Below, piece by piece: positions 1-10,691 of a stretch of 64,000 bases of DNA. Position numbers and translations under genes: made by a program. The number at the start of each line of letters is the position of its first letter. Within the stretch, counting starts at the first letter, position 1. This DNA comes from Cylindrotheca closterium (lineage: Eukaryota; Bacillariophyta; Bacillariophyceae; Bacillariales; Bacillariaceae). Below the pieces are notes generated by a model. The model had not been told where the DNA came from. It saw only the letters and a list, made by a program, of their open reading frames with translations, and searched no databases. The DNA is taken from the NCBI GenBank assembly GCA_933822405.4, contig CAKOGP040002169.1:59058-123057 (forward strand), written 5' to 3'.

Positions 1-267
1 ACACACAAACAAACATACGTAATGAAACAATGGAGTGTCTTTCTCTATCGCTGTAACTCGGAGAATATCCAAAACCAACTCGCAACATGACGCTCCGATG
101 CTAGTCCAAACCTTTCTGCATCATTCGATGATTGCTTCATTCATCACTCATTGCTTCGTTCATTGTTGTGCAATATTACTTCATTCTTTCGATCAAAACG
201 TGCATTGTCGACCAGTGTTACTTTGACTCATCCAACAGAAACACGCTGTGGCTTGTATTTTGTTGTT

Positions 268-1290
268 ATGGGAATTCCTTTCTACCCTTCTCTATTCTCA
301 CCCTCGGAAGAGGAAGACACTGATGCACGGTGGGAGGAAACCAAAGGACTACTCCAAACAAACCCTCAACTCCTTACGGTGGAGTTACTCTTGTCTATCT
401 TGAAACAACAAGCACCAGTACATGTGGTGGAATTTTTCCTACTATCATCCCAACCAACATTGGATCTGATGCCCAAAGTAGGTCCGACTCCGCTCCAACT
501 GGCCGCCGCGGAAGGTTGTTGCCCAAACGTGGTACAATTGCTGATTCGAGCTTGCCCCTGGGCCCTCTGTGTGACCAGTGTGGCAGAACCAGAGGATCCA
601 CTCTCTTTGGCCAAAAAGTTTGGCCAAGAGGACTTGGTGAAATTGCTGGAACGGCCATTGGTGGAGTGGTTGGAGGAATCATCATTACTGTCATCGCCTC
701 TAAAACAAACAACACTACTCCAAGGTTCCAGCACCATCCTCCAGCAGCAGCAGCAACAAGAACAACAAGAAGATTTGGCCAATGTCAAACTTTTGTGCGC
801 CCGCCTGTTGAAACGAAATCAACAACTTTCAAAGGAAATCAAGCTCTGTCAACAACAACAAGTCATGTCCATGGGGGTGGTGATTCCAAAATTATCCTCC
901 CAGCAAACGATGACAACGGCGACTCGAGAGCAAAACATGAACGACAGCGACAAGGCCACGAACACTAGAATTGCCGAGTTGGAAATTAGGTTGGATAAGG
1001 AAGCGACCCTTCATGAAATGGTGAGAAATGACTTGAAAGAGTGCAAACAAGGCATGACGACGGTAATGATGATGATTAAACAACATCAGCAACAACAATA
1101 CATGTGGAAACAGCAAACCGCGCAATCACAAAAGAAGGAAGAAGAATCTATCTTCCAGGATGATGAAAACAGCCCCCCTCCTACCTCTGACAGCAATAAG
1201 AAGAAACAACAGCATGAGAGTCAAAGGCTAACCAATCGGCCCAGACGAAAAAGCGTTTGTCGACCATTCAACTCGGTCATGCTGAAATGA
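268..1290 (+). CDS. Ankyrin-like, Gln-rich coiled-coil protein
   Basis: A 340-residue protein. The open frame extends upstream, but the first ATG is at 268, giving an N-terminus MGIPFYPS. Residues about 72-95 (GPTPLQLAAAEGCCPNVVQL) match an ankyrin repeat, and the following stretch ending in EDLVKLLE looks like a second, degenerate one. A Gln run follows near residue 160. The rest, to about residue 290, is rich in Lys, Glu, Gln and Leu with heptad spacing and probably forms a coiled coil. The tail is basic (RPRRKS), which could be a nuclear signal. There is no signal peptide or membrane span. This layout is common among diatom ankyrin proteins of unknown role, and no function can be assigned. 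It converges on the DUF1415 gene, with about 160 bp between the two stop codons. Confidence 0.65.
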   Translation: MGIPFYPSLFSPSEEEDTDARWEETKGLLQTNPQLLTVELLLSILKQQAPVHVVEFFLLSSQPTLDLMPKVGPTPLQLAAAEGCCPNVVQLLIRACPWALCVTSVAEPEDPLSLAKKFGQEDLVKLLERPLVEWLEESSLLSSPLKQTTLLQGSSTILQQQQQQEQQEDLANVKLLCARLLKRNQQLSKEIKLCQQQQVMSMGVVIPKLSSQQTMTTATREQNMNDSDKATNTRIAELEIRLDKEATLHEMVRNDLKECKQGMTTVMMMIKQHQQQQYMWKQQTAQSQKKEEESIFQDDENSPPPTSDSNKKKQQHESQRLTNRPRRKSVCRPFNSVMLK

Positions 1291-1449
1291 TGACATGAAA
1301 CTCAATATGTTTCGTCGACTTTTTGTTACAATTGAGGGAACCGACTGACTGACGACCATCCATGACTATCTATCTATCCATGCCAATTGTCAACATCAAA
1401 AACATAAATATATCATTAATGCCTTTTTTAAAGATAATTGCAAAATATT

Positions 1450-3170
1450 TTATTCAGTTTGATTCAATACGACTTGCCCCACAAGATCCTCTCTTCCATC
1501 ACCGGAAGCGGGGTCCTCAAAGTCATCTACAATCGCTTGGTGGCTCTCTGTGGCGGGCGACTTTTCCTCTGGCCCACTATCTGCTACACGATTCAATTCT
1601 TTGAGCAAAAAATCTGTGGCCATGATTGCAGCACTGGTCTCGGGACCGCTCAAAGCAGCAAAGGTAGTAGCAGTAGTAGTAGAACCAGACAACCGTTTCG
1701 ACAATGCTTCCAGCACAACATTGACAAGGTCACCTTGTTCAATTTGTCTCCCATCAACCTTATTGGCAGCTGGTGTTGCATCATTCGAAAATGAAGTATC
1801 ATCCACCTTGATGGTTCCTGATTCTTGAAAATCGCGAGCAACCCTCAAGGCTTCAATTTCTTTTCGGTTCACTTTCACATCTTTCATGGCTTCCCAGTCT
1901 CGCAGTCGAAGGCAGGTTTCCAATGTGTCCACACCGACGCTAGAAAGAGTCTTTTCATTTTGCTTGTACACCAGTCCGGTGGGAATACCCTTTTGTGCCG
2001 CTCGAACTTGGCTCGTCCGAAGAATATTGATCATTGGCCATGGACTTCGACGGGCGTAGTTGGCTGCAGCTCCGATGCCTTCTCTGGCGCTTCCATCACG
2101 GAAGGACCAGTTGGGATGAAAGAAAACTAGTTGAATAGAAGACTCCAAGTCCAATGCAGACAGGGGTTGTGTGAGTGTGGTGCTGAATTGCTCAAAAATC
2201 TCAATCTGATCTATACAGAATTCGGGTGCCACAAGAAGAGTTGTGGAAAGTTCGCTCTGGTCTTGGTTTTCCACTCGCACAACTTCTGCCCAGTACCGAG
2301 CATACATATCTTCCAAAGAAGTGCATCGATCAATACAGTAAAATACAGGACCAATAGGCAGTCCAGCCTCTTCTGCACCCTTGGAGAACGGACAAATTCC
2401 CATGTCAGAACAGATCTTTTCAACCCAAGCCTTCGATATGTCAATGATCTTGTCATCGTCATCTGGAATCTTGTCTACAATTTCTGGATACTTGTCCACT
2501 GCCAAATCTTCATCGTCGACTCCTTCGTAGTTCCAATCGTCGCCATCGTCCCAAAAGGGATCGTAGTCAAATTCATAATTATCTGGATCTTTGTCTGGGT
2601 TTCGAAAGGACTTGACAGTAAACCCCTTCACTTTTCCGCCACTGATATATGGCTGCAAGGTGGTTGTGACTCCAAAATTGTCGGTTACATCTTTGCAACC
2701 GTCGAGATGCGCAGTTACAAGATTTAGATACCGTGGTGTGAATTGGGATTCCATATCTGGAAATAGAACTGTTTCGGATTCCTATGTAGTCATAAAGAAA
2801 GGTACAACAACAAGAGGTTAGAAAGCATTTGATCCTGCAAACACCACGGGCATGACCGTCACATCAATGGATCACTTACTCCGCGAACCATGCTGTTTCC
2901 TCTTGCAATCAGTTCCCACAGACCACACAAAAACTTGGATGTACTATTTGCATTGTCAACAAGATAAGAGTCCTCGATGTCATCCGCAACATCATCTTGA
3001 TCCTGGCTAAATTTTGATACAGAAGCCTCTGAAAAAAGGGCGAAGATGCTGCTTTCGATTGAACTTCCCAGATGCAGACTGGTCTCGCCGAAGGTATTGG
3101 GTGTTGTGAATGGACTCACTAATGATGGCAACACAGAAATGGCCATCAAGAGAGTTAGTTTCGTCATCAT
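1450..3170 (-). CDS. DUF1415 protein with signal sequence (2 exons)
   Basis: Two exons, 2880..3170 and 1450..2781, encode 540 residues. The 98 bp intron starts GTAAGTG, ends TAG, and is phase 0. Exon 1 begins MMTKLTLLMAISVLPSLVSP, a signal-peptide-like N-terminus. The 3' exon holds the diagnostic DUF1415 pieces: MGICPFSKGA near residue 225, corresponding to the bacterial CPFA motif, and FHPNWSFRDG near 319 followed by ANYARRSPWPMINILR, corresponding to the bacterial FHPxY...NRSPYPxLHLLRE block. A strongly acidic insert (FDYDPFWDDGDDW) lies before the domain. The C-terminal 130 residues carry no recognised domain. DUF1415 proteins have no established biochemical role. The signal sequence suggests the plastid or the secretory route, but no clear ASAFAP motif is seen. 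Confidence 0.82.
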
Positions 3171-3466
3171 CTTGTTTTGTAGTCTATCTATCCACTATTT
3201 TTCTCGTTGGTTGATGCACAAAGAGTATCCCGAAATGCTCTCTGACCTCTATTATCTTCTGGTGATTGTGTTGTTCGCTTCAACTGATGTTACGATAGAT
3301 GCAGAATTGATGGGTGAGTTGATTGATGCCAGACAGTTTCGTCCTTCATTCGTCCGAATGTTCGATGTTGAATCCTTTGTAGTCGTGTCAGTCGTTCATT
3401 TGGCCATGTGAAATTCAAACACAGTAAAAACAGTCACGCCGCCAACATCCAATGCTAACAACATGA

Positions 3467-6400
3467 ATGCCTACCGTAAACAGTAACACGAGAGCAATGA
3501 AGCGCCATTTATCGGACAGAAGCAGTATGACAAGTCAATCGTTCCTGAAAAGAGGACGAATACGCTTTCTCCGTCGTTGCATTCCACTATTCGCAATCCT
3601 GTCAGCAATATTTCCTTTCATTGTCCATCACACAACTCAATTCGGAAGTATAAGTCATGACACTAGCTTAGAGACATTACAAGAACCAAGAAAGGCGTCT
3701 ATAATACGTAGAACGGATCTGACAGGCAATGCTGAAGCTGCGCCACTACTAGGGCGGACAAAACGCATACTTCATAATTCAACACTCCAGAAATGGTCGA
3801 ATGACCGAAACATAGTTCATGTCATCTACAGTCGATTCATGCAGCACCAACCAAATCTCTTGGAACTTGGATTGGCAAGATTACAGCTTTTCAAAGCGAT
3901 ATGTCTTCCAACTATCAAGCAACAGACCAATCAGCAATTTTTATGGATCATCCGAACGGATCCTGAAATACATCCGACCTTGAAGGAGAATCTTTTAGAG
4001 GATCTTCAAGATCTACCCAACGTCGCTCTTGTAGGTTCCAACGAGATTAAGAAAGGTTCTCTGGACGACGGATTTCGAGGTGGAGATGCTATCAAAGACA
4101 TTACAACCTCCTCTCTTTTCCTTGGGAATATGGACCTAGTTCAATCATATCATCTGAGTGCCCGAAAGAACACGGTCTTGGAGACAAACCTGGATGCTGA
4201 TGATGGCTTTGGCCTGAACTTTGTCGAGACTGCGCAAAGGGTGACCGAATCGAAGTTTCGAAAGAATAAAAGGAAGACAGCATGGCTCAACCTGTGTGTT
4301 GGTCGCCATCTAGAGTGGCAATACTTCGCCCCATGGGATAATACTACAGACAGGGGATCTCTGAACCTAGGTAGCACACATATATGTGTTACCGCTGGCT
4401 TGAGTTGGGCTACCATGGCGAACGCAGAGCCAGACTTCACTGAGGCTCATCACCTGATCAAACAGGAGACCAAGGAATGTAAGAATGTGAAACGAAAACA
4501 TTTGGGGTGCTGGGATGAATTACCTGATAGCGAACTGTTGGTGATCCGTGCTCGCACGCCTACTTCAACTGGAATGGCCCGAGTTTTAACACCAGAATCG
4601 GAGTGGACGCAGGATCAAGTTGATGCTCACAGCGGGCTATGGCCAATGCTTCCAACCTCATTTGGGATTTCGACGGCAGACATCATAACATCCCACAAAT
4701 ACCTGACAGATCATATGGAAGATATCGTGGGAGATAACCTGAGAGGTCAATGCCAAAAAGACCATTCCTGCTCGGAAGGAATCAAGAAGAAACTCAAGAA
4801 GATCATATACAAGGATCGCATGTGGAAAAACAAGCATGATGTTGTTCATGTAATCCAAACTTCAATCGATTCGTTGCTGAGTGCGAATGTTCTCCGGCAA
4901 TTCAGTTTTGATTCTTTGGAGGCACAGACGTCGTACGAGTTTCTATGGATAATTCGGGTGAAAGAGGTATCAGATTCACAGGAATTGAATGATTTTTTAA
5001 CCAGCAAAATTGTGGGCAAAAGTCCGCTGAACATACTTGTGGTACAGTCTGATCAGACATCAACAGTCAACTTTCGAGTTCCACAGGCAATGGTCGGCAT
5101 TTCGGAGGAAACCTTGCTATATGGGGAGATGGATATCCTTGAGGCCTTTCACGAAGCGGCGCAAGATCGAACTCTGGTAGAAACATTCCTGGAACCGCAC
5201 GATGCTCTCAGCAAATCCTTTGTGGAAGAAATACAAGAATCAACTGTGATGCAACTAGAGACAAGCCAAATGATGGACGATAAGAATGTGTGGTACTACC
5301 GATGCACCTCCAAGTTTATTGAATGGAACTACTTCACTCCAGAAGGGTACGATAACGATGCAGGATTTCTGAGTCTCGGAGGATCAGACGGCATTCAATG
5401 CGTCGAAAACCCAGGTGTGACTAGAATAAGTCGTCCCGGAGCAGAAATTCCATACTCGGGTGATGCAAATCAAATCTCAGAATGTCATACTTTGGTGCTC
5501 CTTCAAATCAATAGCGGGTGCTATGCGCCCATGTTTTCAAACGAAACTTTGACGGCACGAGCAATAATTCCTGAATCAGTAGAAAAGCCAGTACCGAGAC
5601 AGGTAGAAGCAAGCGATTTAGAGGTCCTGGGTGAAGAAGACAAGCACCTGCGGAGCGTGCTTCGAGATTCCATTAACATACATCCCTCTGCGGTTGAGAC
5701 AATGCGCTCATACATCAAGAAAAATCAATGCAGCGATAGTCGGACGTGCAATGTCGAATGGGATAGTGAGCATGGGGTAACGCAAGTGATCCAGACTTCA
5801 CTGAATGATGAGTCACTGTTTCTTTATTGGCGGTACTTTTGCTTGTCGCTGGAAGCTCAAAGTACAAATAAGTTCTTGTGGATTATCCGCGTATCTCTGG
5901 ATTCAGTCCTGATGGAGAAGTTGATGACAGTGATTCGGAACATTCCATTGAACGTGATCGTGGTGAAGTCAGCTGTCAGTCCCGATGTGTCCTTCCGACA
6001 TGTGGAAGCTATCAAGGATATTCGAAATGAAACGCTGGCGTACGGGGACATGACATTGTTGGAATACTTTCATCTCAGTGCGCAACGTCAGCCGCTTCTG
6101 GAGACATTCTTGAGACCCACCGAGGGCCTTTCGAAGCAATTCGTTGCAAAATTGCAAGAGTCAGCAGCTGCTAAAGCCAAGAATAATACTGGCGTAAGCA
6201 ATCAAGATTCCTGGTATTACCGTTGCGCATCCCAAGTTGTGGAATGGCGAGTAATTGCGTCAGAAGATCCTCTGTTTGAAGCCGGAAAAGCGAGCCGTGC
6301 AAACGATGACACCGAAGCGTGCATGAATCGTCCAGGAACTACGAGAATAAGTCTTCCTGGAGCGGATATTCCATCTGGGGATCGGAAACGTACTGTTGAT

Positions 6401-9400
6401 CGAGCATGCAGTGGATCGATTGGTTTGTTTCGAAGCGGTTGCTCGGCGCCCATAAAGCAGGGGATAAGGGCAGCCCGGGTCGTAACAACAGCACAAACAG
6501 AGGAACAGCAGCCGGAAGTTGTCAACGCAACTGCTTATTTGGAGGAGCAGAAAGGGTGGTATGATTTCCTTGGGGAAGATTTTGGTATCTATCGGATGTC
6601 GCTATTGCAATTGGTTTCCAAAACCAGAAGGAAAGCATTGTCATCTGCACCAGCCATGTGGCAGAATCAGAGGAATATTGTCCATGTTGTCTACAGTCGT
6701 TTTATGCAACAACAAGGATCTCTAATGGAACTAGGGGTAGCGCGACTGAATCTAATGAAGGCACTTTGCGTTCCAACGGTGTTCGAACAGACAAACAGCG
6801 ACTTTCTGTGGGTCGTTCGTACCGACCCAGAACTGCTTCCCTCACTGAAGGAAGGCCTGATTGACGTGCTGAAAGGGATTCCTAATGTTGTTTTAGTTGC
6901 ATCTGACGTTGCCGTCGACGGGTTCAGCGACGGTAGTTTCCGCAAAGACAGTGCGATGGGCGAGTTCAGAAAAGAATCATTGTTGCTTGGAGACTTGAAC
7001 CTGCTTCGTTCATACCACGAGGCTTCAAAGAGTAATACACTTGTAGAAACAAACCTGGATACTGATGATGGCATTGCTTTGAACTTTGTGGAAAGTGTTC
7101 AGGCACATGTGCATTCTCTGTTTGATGTGGACCGAGACCAGGATGGTTGGCTGCAAATCTGCATAAGCCGTCACATGGAATGGCATGTTTACTCGCCTTG
7201 GGAAAAGCGGTCTGACAGAGGTTGCATGTTGCCTGGGAAGGGCCGATCGTGCATTAAATCTGGATTAAGCTGGGCGACGCAACCGAAATCGACGCCCGAA
7301 TTCTCGAAAGAGGTGCATAACTTGAAAGAGTATGTAGCCAGTTGTTATGTTGGTAATTCAACCGAAAATTCGCTTTTCAAGGGATGTTGGGTCAACGTGC
7401 AAAGGCAGGACCCTGAAAATGATGTCGTAGCGATCAGGTCGATGACACCGGCTTCATCCGGTTTGGCGAAAGGAACGATCTCGTCCTTTGATTGGAGCAT
7501 CAAATCTTTGCTCTTTGACAAGAGTGCTTGGTCGCTTTTGGATCCGTACTTTTCGATTCGACCAGCGGAAGTCAAAGAGCTCCGAAAGTACTTGGTTGAC
7601 AATCAGGAACAAGTGAATACAGACAATGAACGAAGCAAGTGCACCCACGAGAAGACATGTGCTGGAAAGTGGAAGAATAAACACAAAGTTGTTCATGTTA
7701 TCCTTACGGATGTGCAAGATCCAAATTTTTCCGATCCGTGGCATCGTGTGAGTTTGTCATCACTCACAAGACAGTCCACGTATGAGTTCCTCTGGATCAT
7801 ACGCGTTGCAGACTTCACGGACTCTCGAATTATTGAAACTATACTGCGGCCCATGGAAGAAAGTCCATTCAAGGACAAAATAATGGTCGTGAACTCGTCT
7901 AGTTTCTCCTTCGAGTCTTTCCGTTCGCCTCAAGCCATTGCTGATATTTCTGAGAGCAGTCTCCTTCATGGAAATGTGAGCATAATACATGATTACCATC
8001 AAGCTTCGCAGACCAGACCACTTCTGGAAACCTATTTGCAGGCAACTGAGGGGCTGACAAGAACATATGTCGATGAGATACAAGTATCTGCATCTTCATG
8101 GGGTCGAGAGAACGATGCGAATGACGGAGACACACGTATGTGGTACTATCAATGCGTCCCAGAGTATATGGAAGCCAATTACAGACACCCCCGTGGTGAT
8201 TTTGTTGAAAACGTTTTTCTTCGGACTATTGGACTCAACGAAAGTAGGTGTGTGGATCGTCCAGGCACAACAAGGGTCAGTCTACCGGGCAGCAAGATTG
8301 GCGTTGACACAAGTTTGCAGGATGCGCAAGAGTGCAGCCATTACAATAACACACCAAGGATTGGGTGTTTCGTTCAAGTGGAGGCGCTCAAAACGCTAGC
8401 CCTACGCTTGTGTCTGCCGAATCAAGTCCAACAAGCCACGTCACTGAGTGAAAGCGAGATAGTTGCTCTTGAAAAGCAGCAAATGCGATTTGTGATGCAG
8501 TTACGGCTTCAGTACAGCGTCTTTCCCCCAACGCTGACAACAATGAATCGGCTTATTGCCGACAACTCGCGTCAAAGTATCCATGTTATACATACGTGGA
8601 TTCAAGACCAACAGTCCATTCTAACGTGGCGTATGCTTAGCATTGATACTCTTGTCAAGCAGGACGACCAAAATTTCCTTTGGATCATACGCACAAACAT
8701 CACCGACGTAGATGTTATCAAGGGCATATCGTTTCCGATTAGGTTCAATTACAATGAGCCAGACAACATATTCTTAGTGCGATCAAATAGGAAGACGACG
8801 GGGATCGATTTCCGCAGGCCCGAAGCCCTAGCCGATGTGACGGAAGAAACACTTGTGCGTGGAAAGCTCAAGAATTTACGAAATCAACAAAAGGCGGCAC
8901 AAGGTCGAACGGTTATAGAGACATATCTCAGTCCAACTGATGGTCTAAACACCGGATTTGTGAGGCAAATACAGGACTCTGTCTCATCTGTTATGCGTTC
9001 CAGCAATTGGGTTGGACATAAGACTAGAATCGGCGATATGACGAATGAGAAAGAGTCTTGGTATTTCCAATGCGCCGACAAACATCTGGAATGGACTTTC
9101 TTTTCACCACAAGGTGACACGCGAAAGACTGGATACCTTAGCATGCGCAGAGCAACGACAAACGCGTGCGTGTCTAATCCAGGGGCGAGTAGAGTCAGTT
9201 TTCCTGGTTCCGAAGTATCGTATGAAATGAACTTTTCTGGCATCAAAAGCTGTACTGCCTTTCACACCAACGGTTGCTCTGTCCCATTTTCTTCGAAACA
9301 TGTAATGGCAGCACGTGCAGTGATTCCAGATTCGGTCGAAAACGCACCACTGCCGGCCAGTCCTGGAAACACGGGAAAGAAAATACCAGATCAGAACGAA

Positions 9401-10456
9401 CTCTTGGATGTAATGTTTACTGAGTTTGGTATGGGACCGAATGGGTTCGAAATCTTGCGAACCGAAATGCACAAGTTGCAATGCAGCGAGGAGGGTGGGT
9501 GTTTGGGTCGATGGGAGTCACCGTTTGGGGTGACGCACGTGATGTACACATCGCTGCGGGATCTACTGACAACCGCAGTGTGGAGACAATTCACCTTTGC
9601 GCTTGAGCAACAAACCAACAACAAGTTTTTGTATATCATTCGAGTATCACCAGACAAAGATATTCTCAAGGAAGTTATCAAGCCGTGCATCAAGACCCCC
9701 TTGAATATTATCGTTGCCAAGTCGACAAACGACCCATCCATGGATTATGACTTTCGTCAACCAGAAGCCATTGCAGATTTGAATGCCAACACAATAGTCA
9801 CGCTGAATGGTGAGGAACCAGAAATGCTGAAGCACTTTCACGAGAGTGCTCAAAATAGCACCCTTGTGGAGACATTTTTACAACCCGGTGATGCGCTGAA
9901 AAGCACCTTTGCAATGGAAATTCAAGATTTTACCGCCACGCACATCAAGAAGCGACAAACCCCTAGCGTGTACTATCAATGTTCTCCGACTCACTGGGAA
10001 TGGAACTACTACACTCCTGACGGGCACGACATGGACCACGGTTCCCTCGAGATCGTCAATGCGAGCACGTCCCAGTGTATGGACCGTCCTGGCAAGACAA
10101 GGATCAGTTTACCAGGTGCACAAATAGACGCTTCCTTCCCCGGTCCATCGAAACTTTGTACGGAATCCTCAATCGAGCATGAATGTTACTTGCCTATGAA
10201 ATTCTCTGATCAAAAATATGTACCGTACGGAGCACGAGTCGTTGTCCCAGAGTTTTTGAAGGACGAGTCATCCTCCTTACCGCATCCACATGATGACATT
10301 ACGACTGCCAATCACATTCAACGTCAAATGCAGGCTTTCAAGCAAGCTTTCTCTGTGAAACCGCTTCCTTTGAAACACATGAAACAAAAGATCAAAAATC
10401 TTTTGGAAAAGGAATTCAACGCTCTGGAGAAGAAATCGAAACGCCAATTACGATAA
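3467..10456 (+). CDS. Seven-domain tandem rhamnosyltransferase-like protein
   Basis: An uninterrupted 2329-residue ORF. Residues 35-55 (CIPLFAILSAIFPFIVHHTT) after a basic tail form a type II membrane anchor, so the bulk should lie in the Golgi lumen. Seven copies of one domain follow, starting near residues 108, 452, 762, 1064, 1399, 1701 and 2014. Each opens with VHVI-type strands, then a (Q)xxxxFLWIIR block, then an ETxL/ETFL block, then a W(Y)xxC...EW block. The pattern matches the putative rhamnosyltransferase family PF11316 (assignment by eye). Copies 1 and 4 keep SRFMQ near the start and an acidic motif NLDADDG or NLDTDDG (near 241 and 1195). The other five have FLEPHDA, FLRPTEG, YLQATEG, YLSPTDG and FLQPGDA, and are probably catalytically weak or dead. 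Copies 1 and 4 also lack the RPG(x)TRISLPG block that ends the other five. Substrate and product are unknown. Nearby Golgi-type genes are unlinked in strand. Confidence 0.85.
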   Translation: MPTVNSNTRAMKRHLSDRSSMTSQSFLKRGRIRFLRRCIPLFAILSAIFPFIVHHTTQFGSISHDTSLETLQEPRKASIIRRTDLTGNAEAAPLLGRTKRILHNSTLQKWSNDRNIVHVIYSRFMQHQPNLLELGLARLQLFKAICLPTIKQQTNQQFLWIIRTDPEIHPTLKENLLEDLQDLPNVALVGSNEIKKGSLDDGFRGGDAIKDITTSSLFLGNMDLVQSYHLSARKNTVLETNLDADDGFGLNFVETAQRVTESKFRKNKRKTAWLNLCVGRHLEWQYFAPWDNTTDRGSLNLGSTHICVTAGLSWATMANAEPDFTEAHHLIKQETKECKNVKRKHLGCWDELPDSELLVIRARTPTSTGMARVLTPESEWTQDQVDAHSGLWPMLPTSFGISTADIITSHKYLTDHMEDIVGDNLRGQCQKDHSCSEGIKKKLKKIIYKDRMWKNKHDVVHVIQTSIDSLLSANVLRQFSFDSLEAQTSYEFLWIIRVKEVSDSQELNDFLTSKIVGKSPLNILVVQSDQTSTVNFRVPQAMVGISEETLLYGEMDILEAFHEAAQDRTLVETFLEPHDALSKSFVEEIQESTVMQLETSQMMDDKNVWYYRCTSKFIEWNYFTPEGYDNDAGFLSLGGSDGIQCVENPGVTRISRPGAEIPYSGDANQISECHTLVLLQINSGCYAPMFSNETLTARAIIPESVEKPVPRQVEASDLEVLGEEDKHLRSVLRDSINIHPSAVETMRSYIKKNQCSDSRTCNVEWDSEHGVTQVIQTSLNDESLFLYWRYFCLSLEAQSTNKFLWIIRVSLDSVLMEKLMTVIRNIPLNVIVVKSAVSPDVSFRHVEAIKDIRNETLAYGDMTLLEYFHLSAQRQPLLETFLRPTEGLSKQFVAKLQESAAAKAKNNTGVSNQDSWYYRCASQVVEWRVIASEDPLFEAGKASRANDDTEACMNRPGTTRISLPGADIPSGDRKRTVDRACSGSIGLFRSGCSAPIKQGIRAARVVTTAQTEEQQPEVVNATAYLEEQKGWYDFLGEDFGIYRMSLLQLVSKTRRKALSSAPAMWQNQRNIVHVVYSRFMQQQGSLMELGVARLNLMKALCVPTVFEQTNSDFLWVVRTDPELLPSLKEGLIDVLKGIPNVVLVASDVAVDGFSDGSFRKDSAMGEFRKESLLLGDLNLLRSYHEASKSNTLVETNLDTDDGIALNFVESVQAHVHSLFDVDRDQDGWLQICISRHMEWHVYSPWEKRSDRGCMLPGKGRSCIKSGLSWATQPKSTPEFSKEVHNLKEYVASCYVGNSTENSLFKGCWVNVQRQDPENDVVAIRSMTPASSGLAKGTISSFDWSIKSLLFDKSAWSLLDPYFSIRPAEVKELRKYLVDNQEQVNTDNERSKCTHEKTCAGKWKNKHKVVHVILTDVQDPNFSDPWHRVSLSSLTRQSTYEFLWIIRVADFTDSRIIETILRPMEESPFKDKIMVVNSSSFSFESFRSPQAIADISESSLLHGNVSIIHDYHQASQTRPLLETYLQATEGLTRTYVDEIQVSASSWGRENDANDGDTRMWYYQCVPEYMEANYRHPRGDFVENVFLRTIGLNESRCVDRPGTTRVSLPGSKIGVDTSLQDAQECSHYNNTPRIGCFVQVEALKTLALRLCLPNQVQQATSLSESEIVALEKQQMRFVMQLRLQYSVFPPTLTTMNRLIADNSRQSIHVIHTWIQDQQSILTWRMLSIDTLVKQDDQNFLWIIRTNITDVDVIKGISFPIRFNYNEPDNIFLVRSNRKTTGIDFRRPEALADVTEETLVRGKLKNLRNQQKAAQGRTVIETYLSPTDGLNTGFVRQIQDSVSSVMRSSNWVGHKTRIGDMTNEKESWYFQCADKHLEWTFFSPQGDTRKTGYLSMRRATTNACVSNPGASRVSFPGSEVSYEMNFSGIKSCTAFHTNGCSVPFSSKHVMAARAVIPDSVENAPLPASPGNTGKKIPDQNELLDVMFTEFGMGPNGFEILRTEMHKLQCSEEGGCLGRWESPFGVTHVMYTSLRDLLTTAVWRQFTFALEQQTNNKFLYIIRVSPDKDILKEVIKPCIKTPLNIIVAKSTNDPSMDYDFRQPEAIADLNANTIVTLNGEEPEMLKHFHESAQNSTLVETFLQPGDALKSTFAMEIQDFTATHIKKRQTPSVYYQCSPTHWEWNYYTPDGHDMDHGSLEIVNASTSQCMDRPGKTRISLPGAQIDASFPGPSKLCTESSIEHECYLPMKFSDQKYVPYGARVVVPEFLKDESSSLPHPHDDITTANHIQRQMQAFKQAFSVKPLPLKHMKQKIKNLLEKEFNALEKKSKRQLR

Positions 10457-10691
10457 ACAAACTATAGAACTTAGAATCATATGACAAGCGTATTACGGAT
10501 CCATAGTTCTTGAAGTCAATGCAGTCGATTCAATCATCTAGTGCCGTTGCATCCAATGTCGAAATGATCACTTTTAAAAATAAAAGAACAACAGTCGTCT
10601 TGGACTATATGAACATGGAACAAGAGTTGTTCATTATTGAAGTTACATATGTTTGACGTGGATGATGTAGTATACATGTGGTTTGTGGTAT

